Below are positions 9,812 through 19,782 of a stretch of 41,087 bases of DNA, one piece after another. Below the pieces are notes generated by a model that saw only the letters and a list, made by a program, of their open reading frames with translations, was not told where the DNA came from and did not search any database. Made by a program: the position numbers and the translations under genes. Each line of letters opens with the position of its first letter. The stretch's first letter is position 1. This stretch comes from Haloarculaceae archaeon. Lineage in GTDB: Archaea; Halobacteriota; Halobacteria; Halobacteriales; Haloarculaceae. The DNA lies in NCBI GenBank assembly GCA_018609945.1, contig JAHENO010000184.1:1-41087 (forward strand), in the 5' to 3' direction.

Positions 9812-11038
9812 ATGGCAGTCGTCATCGTGGGCACGCTGGATACGAAGGCCGAGGAGATCGGCTTCGCCCGGGACGTGATCGAGACCCAGGGCGTGGACGT
9901 CCACCTCGTGGACACGGGCGTCATGGACGACCCGGAGATCGACCCGGACACGCCCGCCAGCGACGTGGCAGAGGCCGGCGGCACGACCCTCGAAGCCCTC
10001 CGTGAGGCGGGCGACCGTGGCGAGGCCATCGAGGCCATGGGTCAGGGCGCCGCCGAGATCGCCACGCACCTCCACGAGGAGGGCGTCCTCGATGGTATCC
10101 TCGGACTGGGTGGCTCGGGCAACACCTCCGTCGCCACGGAGGCCATGCGCGCGCTGCCCGTGGGCGTCCCGAAGCTGATGGTCTCGACGGTCGCCTCCGG
10201 CGACACCGAACCCTACATCGGGACGCGGGATCTGGCGATGATGTACTCGGTCGCAGACATCGAGGGGCTGAACCAGCTTTCCCGGGCGGTCATCGCCAAC
10301 GGCGCGCTGGCGATGGTGGGCATGGTCGCGAACGACCCCGACGTCGAGGTCGAGGACCGCCCCACGATCGCCATCACGATGTTCGGGGTCACCACGCCCT
10401 GCGTCCAGACCGCCCGCGAGTACCTCGAGGAGCGTGGCTACGAGATCATCGTCTTCCACGCGACCGGCACGGGCGGGCGCGCGATGGAGAGCCTCATCGA
10501 GGAGGGCATCGTCGACGGCGTCCTCGACGTCACCACGACCGAATGGGCCGACGAGCACGTCGGCGGCGTGCTGTCTGCTGGTCCCGACCGCCTCGACGCA
10601 GCAGCCGAGGCAGGCATCCCGCAGGTCGTCTCCACCGGCGCACTGGACATGGTCAACTTCGGGCCACGGGACACCGTCCCCGAGGAGTTCGAAGGTCGGC
10701 AGTTCCACATCCACAACCCCCAGGTGACGCTGATGCGGACCACCCCCGAGGAAACCGCCGAGATCGGCGCAATCATCGCCGACAAACTCAACGGGGCGAC
10801 CGGCCCGACCGCGCTGGCCCTGCCCCTGCATGGCGTCTCGATGATCGACGTCGAGGGCGAGGACTTCTACGACCCCGAGGCCGACCGGGCGCTGTTCGAC
10901 GCGCTCCGCGAGGGTATCGACGACGACATCGACCTGCTGGAACTGGAGACGGACATCAACGACGAGGAATTCGCCGAGACGATCGCCGGGAAACTCGACG
11001 CATACATGCGCGAGGCTGGCGTCGGTCCCGAGGACTGA
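9812..11038 (+). CDS. UPF0261 / Tm-1-like ATP-binding domain protein
   Basis: VVIVGTLDTKAEEIGFARDVIETQGVDVHLVDTGV, GLGGSGNTSVATEAMRALPVGVPKLMVSTVASGDT, FHATGTGGRAMESLI. Confidence 0.9.
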   Translation: MAVVIVGTLDTKAEEIGFARDVIETQGVDVHLVDTGVMDDPEIDPDTPASDVAEAGGTTLEALREAGDRGEAIEAMGQGAAEIATHLHEEGVLDGILGLGGSGNTSVATEAMRALPVGVPKLMVSTVASGDTEPYIGTRDLAMMYSVADIEGLNQLSRAVIANGALAMVGMVANDPDVEVEDRPTIAITMFGVTTPCVQTAREYLEERGYEIIVFHATGTGGRAMESLIEEGIVDGVLDVTTTEWADEHVGGVLSAGPDRLDAAAEAGIPQVVSTGALDMVNFGPRDTVPEEFEGRQFHIHNPQVTLMRTTPEETAEIGAIIADKLNGATGPTALALPLHGVSMIDVEGEDFYDPEADRALFDALREGIDDDIDLLELETDINDEEFAETIAGKLDAYMREAGVGPED

Positions 11039-11617
11039 CGCGAACCCTTTCTGTCCGGTCGTGGCACTCGTCTCATCCGCAGGACAGATAGCAGGGATAC
11101 GATCATGACGGCCACATCGACGTAATGGGAATCGATTGCTGTCTATAATGACGCGATTATTGTAACTTTTAGAAAATATCTGAGCAGGCATATTATCGAG
11201 ATAGGGTATTTTTCGACGTTCCAGAACGAACAGGTAGTAATAGCCCTGATGATAGTGATGGTTGGACGGTTTTACTGTAACCTGCGATCAAGTATAACGA
11301 ACAGAGAATTCCTCTACGTGATCGTTGATTTCGTCGAATCAATTACGACAAGCGACAACCACTAAAGTACAATTTATGTCGAAATAACATAATTGATATT
11401 ACATAGTAGGTAACCTTTCACGTGCTGTAGTTGTAATTTCATTTACCGTTTCGGGCCGTGGCCACTGATACTGACTGCTGTAGCCATTTCCCAGGTCGAG
11501 CGCCCGATGTCGTGTGGTCGATCCGGCAATGCACGACAACGGTCATTACGAGCAAAAGAAGAGCCCGCCGTAGCCTCGCGTGACTCGGCTCTCTGTTCCC
11601 CGCCAGCCCGGCAGTTG

Positions 11618-12913
11618 CTACAGGCGCTCCCAGAGGCGCTGGCTGGCCTCGCCGACACGCTGCATCTCTGCCCGGGTTACGCCACTGACGCCCTCGCCGC
11701 GCTCGTACGCCACGTCCCCGCCGACGATGGTTCTCGTGACGTCTCCCCGACTGGCTGCGCTGACCACGTAGTAGGGGGCGCTGCCGGACAGCACGGGATT
11801 CGGCCCGAGGTCGAGGGTGACGAAATCGCCGCGCTTGCCTTCCTCGACGCTTCCCACACTGTCGGCCATGCCCAGGACCTCCGCCGACCCGATGGTCGCC
11901 CACTCTAGCGCGTTCGCCATGTCGAAGCCGCTCGGATTGGACTGCTTGAGTTTGTGGATGCCGACAGCCGAGCGCATCGTCTCGAACATGTCGGGGTCCC
12001 AGCCGTCGTCGCCGATGCCGATGGTCATGTCCTCGTCCTGCATCTTCTCGACGTTCGCGATGCCGACAGCGTTGTTGATGTTGGAGTAGGGGTTGTGCGC
12101 GACTGCGACGTCGTTGTCGGCCAGGATTTCGAGTTCCCGTTCCGTCGAGTGGACGCAGTGGGCCGCGATGACGTCCGCGTCGAGGAAACCCATCTCCTCG
12201 AGGGCCGGGACTGGCCGTTTCCCGTAGTCTTCGATAGCGCGGTGTACGTCCACGAGTCCCTCTTCCAGGTGTATCTGCACCGGGCGGTCGTCTTCGAGGG
12301 CCCGCTCCGTGGTCGCCTCGACCACGGACTCGGTGTTCGTAAAGAGGGTGTGCAGGCAGTAGTGTCCCGCCACGCGCTCGTATTCGTCTTCGCCCCCGCG
12401 GACGAATTCAGTGTTCTCCTCGAGGCCGTCCATCGCCTGCTCCTCGGAGTTGCGGGCGGTCTGCTCGAAGGTGATCATCCCGCGGATCGGCGTGGCGTCG
12501 ACGCCCTCGGCGACGGCCTCCAGGCCACCGGGAAGCGTGTTCGGGCCGGAGTAGTTGTCACAGAAGGTCGTCACGCCGCTTTCGAGCATCTCGACGCAGG
12601 ACCCGAGCGCCGAGAGGCGGGCGTCCGCTTCGGTGAAGGCCTCGTCCACGCGCCACCAGATGTCCACGAGGGCCTCGTAGAAACTCTCCGGGGCGACGTC
12701 CAGCGGCGCCCCGCGGATGGGCAACGCGTACATGTGGGTGTGGCAGTTGACCAGCCCCGGGATGACGACCTCGTCGCGGGCGTCCACGTCGGCGTCTCCC
12801 GCGTAGCCGTCGTCGATGTCGACGACCTCGCCACCGTCGACGACGACGTGACACTCCTGTCTGACCTCGCGCTCGTCGTTCATCGTGACGAGCGTGCCGG
12901 CGTTCAGTATCAC
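11618..12913 (-). CDS. ssnA: SsnA/TrzA-type amidohydrolase
   Basis: VVIPGLVNCHTHMYALPIRG...WWRVDEAFTEADARLSALGSCVEMLESGVTTFCDN; VIAAHCVHSTEREL; NPYSNINNAVG; context with ygeY/yqeB/selD-like genes. Confidence 0.8.
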   Translation of the reverse strand: MILNAGTLVTMNDEREVRQECHVVVDGGEVVDIDDGYAGDADVDARDEVVIPGLVNCHTHMYALPIRGAPLDVAPESFYEALVDIWWRVDEAFTEADARLSALGSCVEMLESGVTTFCDNYSGPNTLPGGLEAVAEGVDATPIRGMITFEQTARNSEEQAMDGLEENTEFVRGGEDEYERVAGHYCLHTLFTNTESVVEATTERALEDDRPVQIHLEEGLVDVHRAIEDYGKRPVPALEEMGFLDADVIAAHCVHSTERELEILADNDVAVAHNPYSNINNAVGIANVEKMQDEDMTIGIGDDGWDPDMFETMRSAVGIHKLKQSNPSGFDMANALEWATIGSAEVLGMADSVGSVEEGKRGDFVTLDLGPNPVLSGSAPYYVVSAASRGDVTRTIVGGDVAYERGEGVSGVTRAEMQRVGEASQRLWERL

Positions 12914-12973
12914 ACACCTCCAATCTCCGCCAGTCTACAAAACTACTTTGGTCGGTCCGACGCACGGTGAGGT

Positions 12974-14311
12974 ATGGCCGATACACTCGTCACCGGTGCT
13001 GACTTGGTCAGTCCGAGCGGCGTTCGGCGGGCCGACATCGCTATCGATGACGGCGAAATCGCCGCTGTCGGACAGGACCTTCCCCACGAGGCGGGGGACG
13101 TGATCGACGCCGACGGCATGGTGGCACTTCCCGGTATCGTCGACGTCCACAACCACATGCACGACGACGAACTGTTTCCCGACGGCATCGACTTCGCCTC
13201 CCAGACGGCCAGTGCTGTGGCAGGCGGCGTGACGACGGTCGTCGAACTCCCCACGCAGACCCCGGTCACGACGCCCGAGGTGTTTCTCGAGAAGCGCGAG
13301 GCCTGCGAGGAACTCGCACACGTCGATTTCGGACTGGTCTGTGGGAACGTCCAAGACGCAGACATCGACATCGAGGGGATAATCCGGGAGGGCACGCGGG
13401 ATTTCAAGACGTTCACTGCCGACCCCTATCTCGCCGACGACAGGACCATCGTCGAGTTGATGGACCGCGTCGGCCGGGCGGGCGGGAAGGTCCGTGTCCA
13501 CTGCGAAACCCAGGGGATCATGGACCACGCACGTGCCCGGATCGAGTCCGACGACCCCGAGGTTTACATGGACTCGCGCCCTGTCGAAGCGGAACTCGAC
13601 GCCATCACTCGCGTCGGGTACTTTGCCGAGTATGCGGACTGTCCGCTCCACGTCGTCCACGTCTCCAGCGGGAGCGGCGCACGCGAGGGTGCACGCTTCA
13701 GGGCCCGCGGCGAGGTGCCCGTGACGCTGGAATCCTGCCCGCACTACCTCGCCTTCTCTAAAGAAGACGTCGCCGAGAAGGGACCCTTTCTCAAGGTCAA
13801 CCCCAGTCTGAAATCGCCCGAGGAGGTCCAGCGACTCTGGGACGCCGTCCGGGACGGCACCATCGACCTCATCGCCAGCGAGCACTTCCCGACCTACCGG
13901 GAGAACAGGGAGCGCGGGTGGGAAAACATCTGGGAACCGTACGCGGGACTCCCCTCGATCGAGACGATGCTGGAGTTCCTCGTCAGCGAGGGTGTCCACG
14001 AGGGCCGACTCTCCTGGCCGCGCCTGTGCGAACTGGTGTGTGCCCGTCCCGCCGCGGAGGCGGGCGTTTTCCCGCGAAAGGGACTCGTCCGCGAGGGGAC
14101 CGACGCAGATATCGTGCTCCTTCGCGAGGAATCCTGGACCGTCTCCGCCGACGACCTGGCGTACAACGGTGGCTGGACGCCCTACGAGGGTCGGAAGTGG
14201 ACCGCACGGGTCGATACCGTCATCGCTGGCGGTGCAATTGCCGCCCGTGACCACGAGGTGCATTCGGAACCCGGCGACGGCGAGTTCCTCCACCGGGGTC
14301 CGCGAGGGTGA
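12974..14311 (+). CDS. Dihydroorotase/dihydropyrimidinase/hydantoinase-like cyclic amidohydrolase
   Basis: ALPGIVDVHNHMHDDEL, GGVTTVVELPTQTPVTT, HVVHVSSGSGAREGARFR, CPHYLAFS; DHOase/HyuA family architecture. Confidence 0.88.
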   Translation: MADTLVTGADLVSPSGVRRADIAIDDGEIAAVGQDLPHEAGDVIDADGMVALPGIVDVHNHMHDDELFPDGIDFASQTASAVAGGVTTVVELPTQTPVTTPEVFLEKREACEELAHVDFGLVCGNVQDADIDIEGIIREGTRDFKTFTADPYLADDRTIVELMDRVGRAGGKVRVHCETQGIMDHARARIESDDPEVYMDSRPVEAELDAITRVGYFAEYADCPLHVVHVSSGSGAREGARFRARGEVPVTLESCPHYLAFSKEDVAEKGPFLKVNPSLKSPEEVQRLWDAVRDGTIDLIASEHFPTYRENRERGWENIWEPYAGLPSIETMLEFLVSEGVHEGRLSWPRLCELVCARPAAEAGVFPRKGLVREGTDADIVLLREESWTVSADDLAYNGGWTPYEGRKWTARVDTVIAGGAIAARDHEVHSEPGDGEFLHRGPRG

Positions 14312-14340
14312 CGGCATCCGAGAACTGCGACGTCGCGTCC

Positions 14341-14348
14341 TTTTTATA
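14341..14348 (+). promoter_or_regulatory. Putative TATA box for the PLP-enzyme gene
   Basis: TTTTTATA about 26 nt upstream of ATG 14371. Confidence 0.55.
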
Positions 14349-14370
14349 GCCACACGGAATTGTACACGAT

Positions 14371-15630
14371 ATGGCGATGGAGCACGTCACCACCCTGGAG
14401 TGTACCCTGTGTGGCGCGGAGTACGACCCCGGGCAGATCATCTACACGTGTGACAACCACGAGGGGACACGAGGCGTACTGGAAGTAAAGTACGACTACG
14501 AAGTCGTCCACGAGAACTTCGACGCGGACCTCGACGGGACGATTCCGTCCCAGTGGAAGTACGAGGCGTTTCTCCCGGTGGACGACGAGGCGGACCCGGT
14601 CACCCTCAACGAGGGCGGATCCGACCTCTTCGAGGCACCGACGCTCAGCGAGGAACTGGGCGTGGAGACGCTGGTCAAAGACGACGGCCGCAACCCCACC
14701 GGCTGTTTCAAGGACCGCGCTTCCTCCGTGGCCGTCACCAAGGCCCGCCACGCCGGCCGCGATATCATCACCTGTGCCTCGACCGGCAACGCCGCCGCGT
14801 CGCTGTGCGGGTACGCCGCGCGCGGCGGACTGGACTGTCGCATCTTCGTTCCGGGGTCGGCGCCGGAGGGCAAGCTCGCACAGCCGCTCGTCTACGGTGC
14901 GGACGTCCTCGCCGTCGAGGGGACCTACGACGAGGCCTACGACCTGAGCGTCGAGGTCACCGAACAGTACGGCTGGTACAACCGCAACGCCGCGATCAAC
15001 CCCTTCCAGGTCGAGGGCAAGCGAACCGCCGGCCTCGAACTCGCGGAGCAGTCCCTGGTCCGGGGCGACATCCCCGACTGGGTGGTCTTCTCGATGGGCG
15101 ACGGCTGTACGATCGCGGGTGCCTGGAAGGGACTCCGGGAGTTCCACGAACTCGGCTTTGTCGACGAGGCCCCGCGGATGCTCGGCGTACAGGCCGAGGG
15201 TGCGACCGCCATCCACGATACCTTCCACGGCTCCGACGACGTCTCGGACGTCGCCGAGACGATGGCTGACTCCATCGCCGTCGGCGTCCCCCGCAATGTC
15301 GTGAAAGCCTGCCGTGCGCTCGAAGAGAGCGGCGGGACCTCGGTGCTGGTCTCGGACGAGGACATCATGGCAGCCGAGGTCCTGCTCGGCAGCACCGAAG
15401 GAATCTACGCAGAGCCCGCAGCCGCGGCGCCAGTCGCGGGCGTCCAGGAAGCGCGGGACCGGGGCATCATCGATAGCGGCGATACCGTGGTCGTGGCCTC
15501 GACCGGATTCGGGCTGAAGGACACCGAGGGTGCAAAACAGGCGACCGGTGGCGTCGAACGGATCGATCCGGACATAGCGGAGGTCGAACGGCTGTACGGG
15601 ACCGCAGAGCGGGCCGCTGCAGACGACTGA
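14371..15630 (+). CDS. Threonine synthase-like fold-type II PLP enzyme
   Basis: N-terminal CTLCGAEY..YTCDNH zinc-ribbon-like region; KDDGRNPTGCFKDRASSVAVTKA PLP-Lys region; ITCASTGNAAASLCGYAA. Confidence 0.87.
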   Translation: MAMEHVTTLECTLCGAEYDPGQIIYTCDNHEGTRGVLEVKYDYEVVHENFDADLDGTIPSQWKYEAFLPVDDEADPVTLNEGGSDLFEAPTLSEELGVETLVKDDGRNPTGCFKDRASSVAVTKARHAGRDIITCASTGNAAASLCGYAARGGLDCRIFVPGSAPEGKLAQPLVYGADVLAVEGTYDEAYDLSVEVTEQYGWYNRNAAINPFQVEGKRTAGLELAEQSLVRGDIPDWVVFSMGDGCTIAGAWKGLREFHELGFVDEAPRMLGVQAEGATAIHDTFHGSDDVSDVAETMADSIAVGVPRNVVKACRALEESGGTSVLVSDEDIMAAEVLLGSTEGIYAEPAAAAPVAGVQEARDRGIIDSGDTVVVASTGFGLKDTEGAKQATGGVERIDPDIAEVERLYGTAERAAADD

Positions 15631-15646
15631 CCGGGACCGCCAGCTG

Positions 15647-16114
15647 TTACGAACTGAGAAAGTCGTTCAGTATTGCGAATTCGGCCGGCGAGAGGATAAC
15701 CTCGGTCGTCACACCATCCACACCGTCGAAGGTATCGTCCAGTGTGAGGACGGTATTCACCTCGTCGCCGAGGGCGACATCGGCATAGTAGCCGTCCCAG
15801 GCGTCGATGTCCAACTCCGCACTCCGCGCGAGTGCATCCCTGACGTCGGTCTCCGACATGCGTTCGCGCCAGTCTACCCGCTTCGAGTCCATGAAATTCA
15901 GCATCATGTCCGCGGCCGTCGCGTTATCGAACCCGTAGTAGCCGGTCAGGACCGCGTGTGAACCGAGGACGACGGGATACGGAACGACGGCGTCGATATC
16001 ACCGCGTATTGCCTCCCGGAGACAGGACAGCGCCCGGTCGCTGACCGGGGTGTCGGCGTGTGCGAGTGCGACGACGCCGACGTCTATCAGATACGGTCCA
16101 TCCGGCTTACTCAT
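15647..16114 (-). CDS. PIN-domain (VapC-like) toxin
   Basis: YLIDVGVVALAHADTP, acidic residues and C-terminal TLDDTFDGVDGV typical of PIN ribonucleases; start MSKPDG, overlapping the antitoxin by 8 nt. Confidence 0.78.
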   Translation of the reverse strand: MSKPDGPYLIDVGVVALAHADTPVSDRALSCLREAIRGDIDAVVPYPVVLGSHAVLTGYYGFDNATAADMMLNFMDSKRVDWRERMSETDVRDALARSAELDIDAWDGYYADVALGDEVNTVLTLDDTFDGVDGVTTEVILSPAEFAILNDFLSS

Positions 16115-16394
16115 GCTGATACTCTCCGCCCTTGACACCGTCGCGGATGCGCTGGGCGTGTTCCCGTGCAATCGGGTGGAGGTCGTCCTCCGGGGCTACC
16201 TGGTCGGGGTTCCTGGACGCCGAGTCGATGAGTTGCTCCATCCCCTCGATGATCGCCTCGGGGTCGTCCTCTGGCTCGACGACCGCTCTCCCGTCTTCGG
16301 CACGCACCTCGACCTCCGTTCCCGGGGTGACGCCGAGGCGCTCGCGCACCTCCTTCGGGAGAACGATCCGTCCCTTGTCGTCTACTGTCGGCAT
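16107..16394 (-). CDS. AbrB/MazE-family antitoxin (swapped-hairpin DNA-binding)
   Basis: MPTVDDKGRIVLPKEVRERLGVTPGTEVEVRAEDGRAVVEP classic AbrB domain. Confidence 0.9.
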   Translation of the reverse strand: MPTVDDKGRIVLPKEVRERLGVTPGTEVEVRAEDGRAVVEPEDDPEAIIEGMEQLIDSASRNPDQVAPEDDLHPIAREHAQRIRDGVKGGEYQHE

Positions 16395-16437
16395 GCTCCC
16401 ACAATAGGTGGGAAACGACGTAAACCTTCGGGCGTCG

Positions 16438-17475
16438 CTACATATAGCCGTCCGCGAACTCGTCGATCATCAGCTCGGGGTCGTCACCCAGCGGGTAGAG
16501 GATGGGGCACTGGCAGCCGTTCTCGGCGTACTCGCGGACCTTCTGGCGGCACTCCTCGGGCGTGCCGCTGGCGGTCAGTTTCCGCACGACGTCGTCGGGG
16601 ACGAGGTGCATACCCTCCTTGATGTCCTCCTTGTCGGCGGGCCAGCCGCCGATGGCCTCTCCCACCTCGTCGATGAGGTCCTGGCTGACGCCGCTCGCTT
16701 TCATGATGTGGGGTTGCTGGCCGAGGTACTGGGTGATGAGTTCCCGCGCGTTGTCCAGTGCCACGTCGGCGTCGTGGTCCATCGAGCAGACCACGAGCTG
16801 GGGGCGGTCGACGTCCTCCAGGGATCGGTCGCCCCGCTCGGCACCCGTCTCGAGTGCGTCGAGTGCCTTCTGGTTGTACTCGGGGCTGACAAGGTAGTTC
16901 AGCACGACGCCGTCGGCGAAGTGGCCGGTGAGTTCGAGCATCTTGAAGCCTGTCGCGCCGACGTAGACGGGGACGGTGCGGGGGCCTGCGTCGCCGTGGA
17001 CCACGTCGAGTTCGACGTCGCGCATCTGGACGAACTCGCCGTCGTAGGTGACGTTCTCCATGTCCAGGAGGTCCTGGACGACCTCGACGCACTCGCGCAT
17101 CGCGCGCAGGGCGCCGCTACGGTCGATGCCGACCTTCTCTGCGAGGGGGTCCCACCAGGCGCCGATCCCACAGAGGATACGGTCGGGACCGGCCAGTTCC
17201 TCCAGGGTGCTCATCGTCTGAGCGATGAGCGCCGCGTTGCGCGTCCAGTTGTTGATGACGCCCGAGCCGATCCTGATGTCGTCCGTAACCGCTGCGTAGG
17301 CAGCCATCGGCGTGATGGCGTCGCGGGCGAGGCGGGACTCTGCCTGCCAGACCTCGTCGAAGCCCCGTTCCTCCGCGTACTGGACCAGCTCCATGTTCTC
17401 GCGGATGGAGTGTTTGTCCTGGAGATACATGCCGACGCGGTCGCCCCTGTCACTGACTCGCTTACTGTCGCTCAT
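16438..17475 (-). CDS. LLM-class F420/flavin-dependent oxidoreductase (5,10-methylene-H4MPT reductase-like)
   Basis: [81 protein letters not shown]; start MSDSKRV. Confidence 0.9.
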   Translation of the reverse strand: MSDSKRVSDRGDRVGMYLQDKHSIRENMELVQYAEERGFDEVWQAESRLARDAITPMAAYAAVTDDIRIGSGVINNWTRNAALIAQTMSTLEELAGPDRILCGIGAWWDPLAEKVGIDRSGALRAMRECVEVVQDLLDMENVTYDGEFVQMRDVELDVVHGDAGPRTVPVYVGATGFKMLELTGHFADGVVLNYLVSPEYNQKALDALETGAERGDRSLEDVDRPQLVVCSMDHDADVALDNARELITQYLGQQPHIMKASGVSQDLIDEVGEAIGGWPADKEDIKEGMHLVPDDVVRKLTASGTPEECRQKVREYAENGCQCPILYPLGDDPELMIDEFADGYM

Positions 17476-17636
17476 GGAACCGTCCGGAAAATACACGCAG
17501 GGCAGACATATAACTATGGGCCGGCGGAAATATCGCGGGTTGACACGACCGTAGCCGCCGGGCACAAGCTTTATCGCCCGGCCCGGAGTCCCACAACGTG
17601 CACACCGTAGCGGCATAGTCAGGAGTGTCCCCACAG

Positions 17637-18653
17637 ATGCAAACAGACCTTCGCGGCAAAGATCTCATCACGGTACAGGAGCGGAGCAAAGAGGAACTGA
17701 CGTCGGTGCTCGACGTGGGTGACCAGCTCAAAGCCGAGTTCGCCGCAGACCAGTGGGCCCACTTCGGTGCTCTCCAGGGGTACTCGCTGTTCGAGCTCTT
17801 CTACAACACCTCGACGCGGACCCGTTCGTCCTTCGAGGCGGGCATCAACCAACTGGGTGGCTACCCCCACATCATGTCGCCCGACCAGCTCCAGCTCGAA
17901 CACGGCGAGTCGGCCCGCGAGACGGCGAAGGTACTCTCGCGGTACGGCCACGCCCTGGCCGTCCGCGTACTCGGTGCTGCCGTCGACTTCGAGTACCCGA
18001 AAGGCACGGAGATCATGCGTGACTACCAGTCCGGGGCCGACATCCCCGTCTACAACATGCAGTGTGACACCTATCACCCGTGTCAGACGCTCGCAGACCT
18101 CCAGACGGTCCGGGAGCGGAAAGGCTCCATCTCCGACGTGCACTTCACCATCTCGTATGCGTACGCGCCGGAGGTCCGCCGTCCCGTGAGCGTCCCACAC
18201 TCCTCGATTCTCGGGTTCACGAAGATGGGTGCCGACGTCACCCTCGCCCACCCCGAGGACATCGACCTCGACCCCGAGATAGTCGACCAGGCCCGGGCGA
18301 ACGCCGACCGTGCGAACGTCGATTTCACCGTCGAACACGACATGGAGCGGGCCTTCGCGGACGCGGACGTGGTCTACCCGAAACACTGGGTTTCCTACAA
18401 GGTCGGCGAGCGCGGGACAGAGGAAGAAAAAGAGATCCACGACCAGCACACCGACTGGATCTGTGACGAGGCGATGCTCGATCACGCCGAGGACAACGCC
18501 ATCTACATGCACTGCCTGCCGGCAAAGCGAGGGTACGAGGCGACCGACGCGGTCATGGACGGCCCGCAATCGGTCATCTACGACCAGGCCGAAAACCGGA
18601 TGCACGCCCAGAAGGGTCTGATGTTGCTGACAATGGGCGGCCGCGGCTGGTAA
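17637..18653 (+). CDS. ygeW: YgeW-like carbamoyltransferase (aspartate/ornithine carbamoyltransferase superfamily)
   Basis: [84 protein letters not shown]; adjacent carbamate kinase as in yge clusters. Confidence 0.85.
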   Translation: MQTDLRGKDLITVQERSKEELTSVLDVGDQLKAEFAADQWAHFGALQGYSLFELFYNTSTRTRSSFEAGINQLGGYPHIMSPDQLQLEHGESARETAKVLSRYGHALAVRVLGAAVDFEYPKGTEIMRDYQSGADIPVYNMQCDTYHPCQTLADLQTVRERKGSISDVHFTISYAYAPEVRRPVSVPHSSILGFTKMGADVTLAHPEDIDLDPEIVDQARANADRANVDFTVEHDMERAFADADVVYPKHWVSYKVGERGTEEEKEIHDQHTDWICDEAMLDHAEDNAIYMHCLPAKRGYEATDAVMDGPQSVIYDQAENRMHAQKGLMLLTMGGRGW

Positions 18654-18654
18654 G

Positions 18655-19728
18655 ATGGCCGACGACTCCTCCCCGGAGACCGGGCCCGAGTCGGAGACAG
18701 CCTACGAGCCGATCGGACCGGAACCGAACTTCGACCTCGACGTGAAGGCCCCCGAATTCTGGGGGTCGCCCCGTGAGAAACCACTCTGTGTCATCGCACT
18801 GGGTGGAAATGCGCTCGTCCCGCCCGGTGCCGAGGGGACCTTCGAGGAACAGATGAACGCAGTCGAGCGGACCGCCGAGTGCATCGTGGACGTGATGATC
18901 GCCGGCTACAAGGTGGTGCTCACGCACGGCAACGGCCCGCAGGTGGGGGCACTGCTGCTCCAGCAGGAACAGGGGGAACCGCCCGCACAGCCCCTGGAAG
19001 TCTGTGGGGCCATGTCCCAGGGCCAGATCGGGTACATGCTCTCCCAGCACATGTACCGCCAGCTCGAACGGAAGTGGAAACACGTCCCGGTGGCCTGTCT
19101 CGTCACGCAGTCGATAATCGACCCCGACGACCCCGCGCTGGAGGAACCGACGAAGCCGGTCGGCCCGTTCGTCGACGAGACCAAAGCCGAGGAGATGCGT
19201 GCGGCGGGGATGACGGTAAAGAAGGTCCGGGACACCGGCGGCCGGGATTTCCGCCGGGTCGTGCCGTCCCCGGAGCCGAAAGGGATCGTCGAGGAGGTCC
19301 CGGTCAAGCGACTGATCGACCAGCGCGACCTCGTGATCTGTGGCGGCGGTGGCGGCGTCCCGGTCGAACGGGACCGCGGGCACATCGACGGTCACGACGC
19401 AGTCGTCGACAAGGACCTGCTCACGCAGGTGATCGGACAGACCCTGGACGCGAACAACCTGGTGATTCTCACCGACGAGGACGGCGTCTACGTCGACTAC
19501 GGGACCCCGGACGAGCGCCTGCTCGACGAGGTTCGGAGCGACGACCTCCGGGAGTACCAGGACGGCGGACAGTTTCCCGAAGGGAGCATGGGGCCGAAAG
19601 TGGAGGCCGCAATCCGGTTCGTGGAGGGCCAGTCCCGCCGCGAGCGAAAGGCTATCATCGCCTCCCTGGACGACGCGCTCGACGCGCTCGAAGGTGAGGC
19701 CGGCACGACTGTCGTCGCGGCCGAGTGA
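18655..19728 (+). CDS. arcC: Carbamate kinase
   Basis: CVIALGGNALVPPG, VVLTHGNGPQVGALLLQQE, VICGGGGGVPVERDRG, DKDLLTQVIGQTLDANNLVILTDEDGVYVDYG. Confidence 0.95.
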   Translation: MADDSSPETGPESETAYEPIGPEPNFDLDVKAPEFWGSPREKPLCVIALGGNALVPPGAEGTFEEQMNAVERTAECIVDVMIAGYKVVLTHGNGPQVGALLLQQEQGEPPAQPLEVCGAMSQGQIGYMLSQHMYRQLERKWKHVPVACLVTQSIIDPDDPALEEPTKPVGPFVDETKAEEMRAAGMTVKKVRDTGGRDFRRVVPSPEPKGIVEEVPVKRLIDQRDLVICGGGGGVPVERDRGHIDGHDAVVDKDLLTQVIGQTLDANNLVILTDEDGVYVDYGTPDERLLDEVRSDDLREYQDGGQFPEGSMGPKVEAAIRFVEGQSRRERKAIIASLDDALDALEGEAGTTVVAAE

Positions 19729-19730
19729 GA

Positions 19731-19755
19731 GGACAGGACAGGACAGGACAGGACA
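19731..19755. repeat. Pentanucleotide tandem repeat (GGACA)x5
   Basis: ggacaggacaggacaggacaggaca immediately after the arcC stop codon. Confidence 0.95.
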
Positions 19756-19782
19756 GATAAAAATACGTTCGCCGGTCCTCGC

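Noticed and set aside
8556-11038. Tm-1-like genes as an antiviral defence system
   Set aside because: Similarity to plant Tm-1 is at domain level only and the neighbourhood is catabolic; no defence-type genes are nearby.
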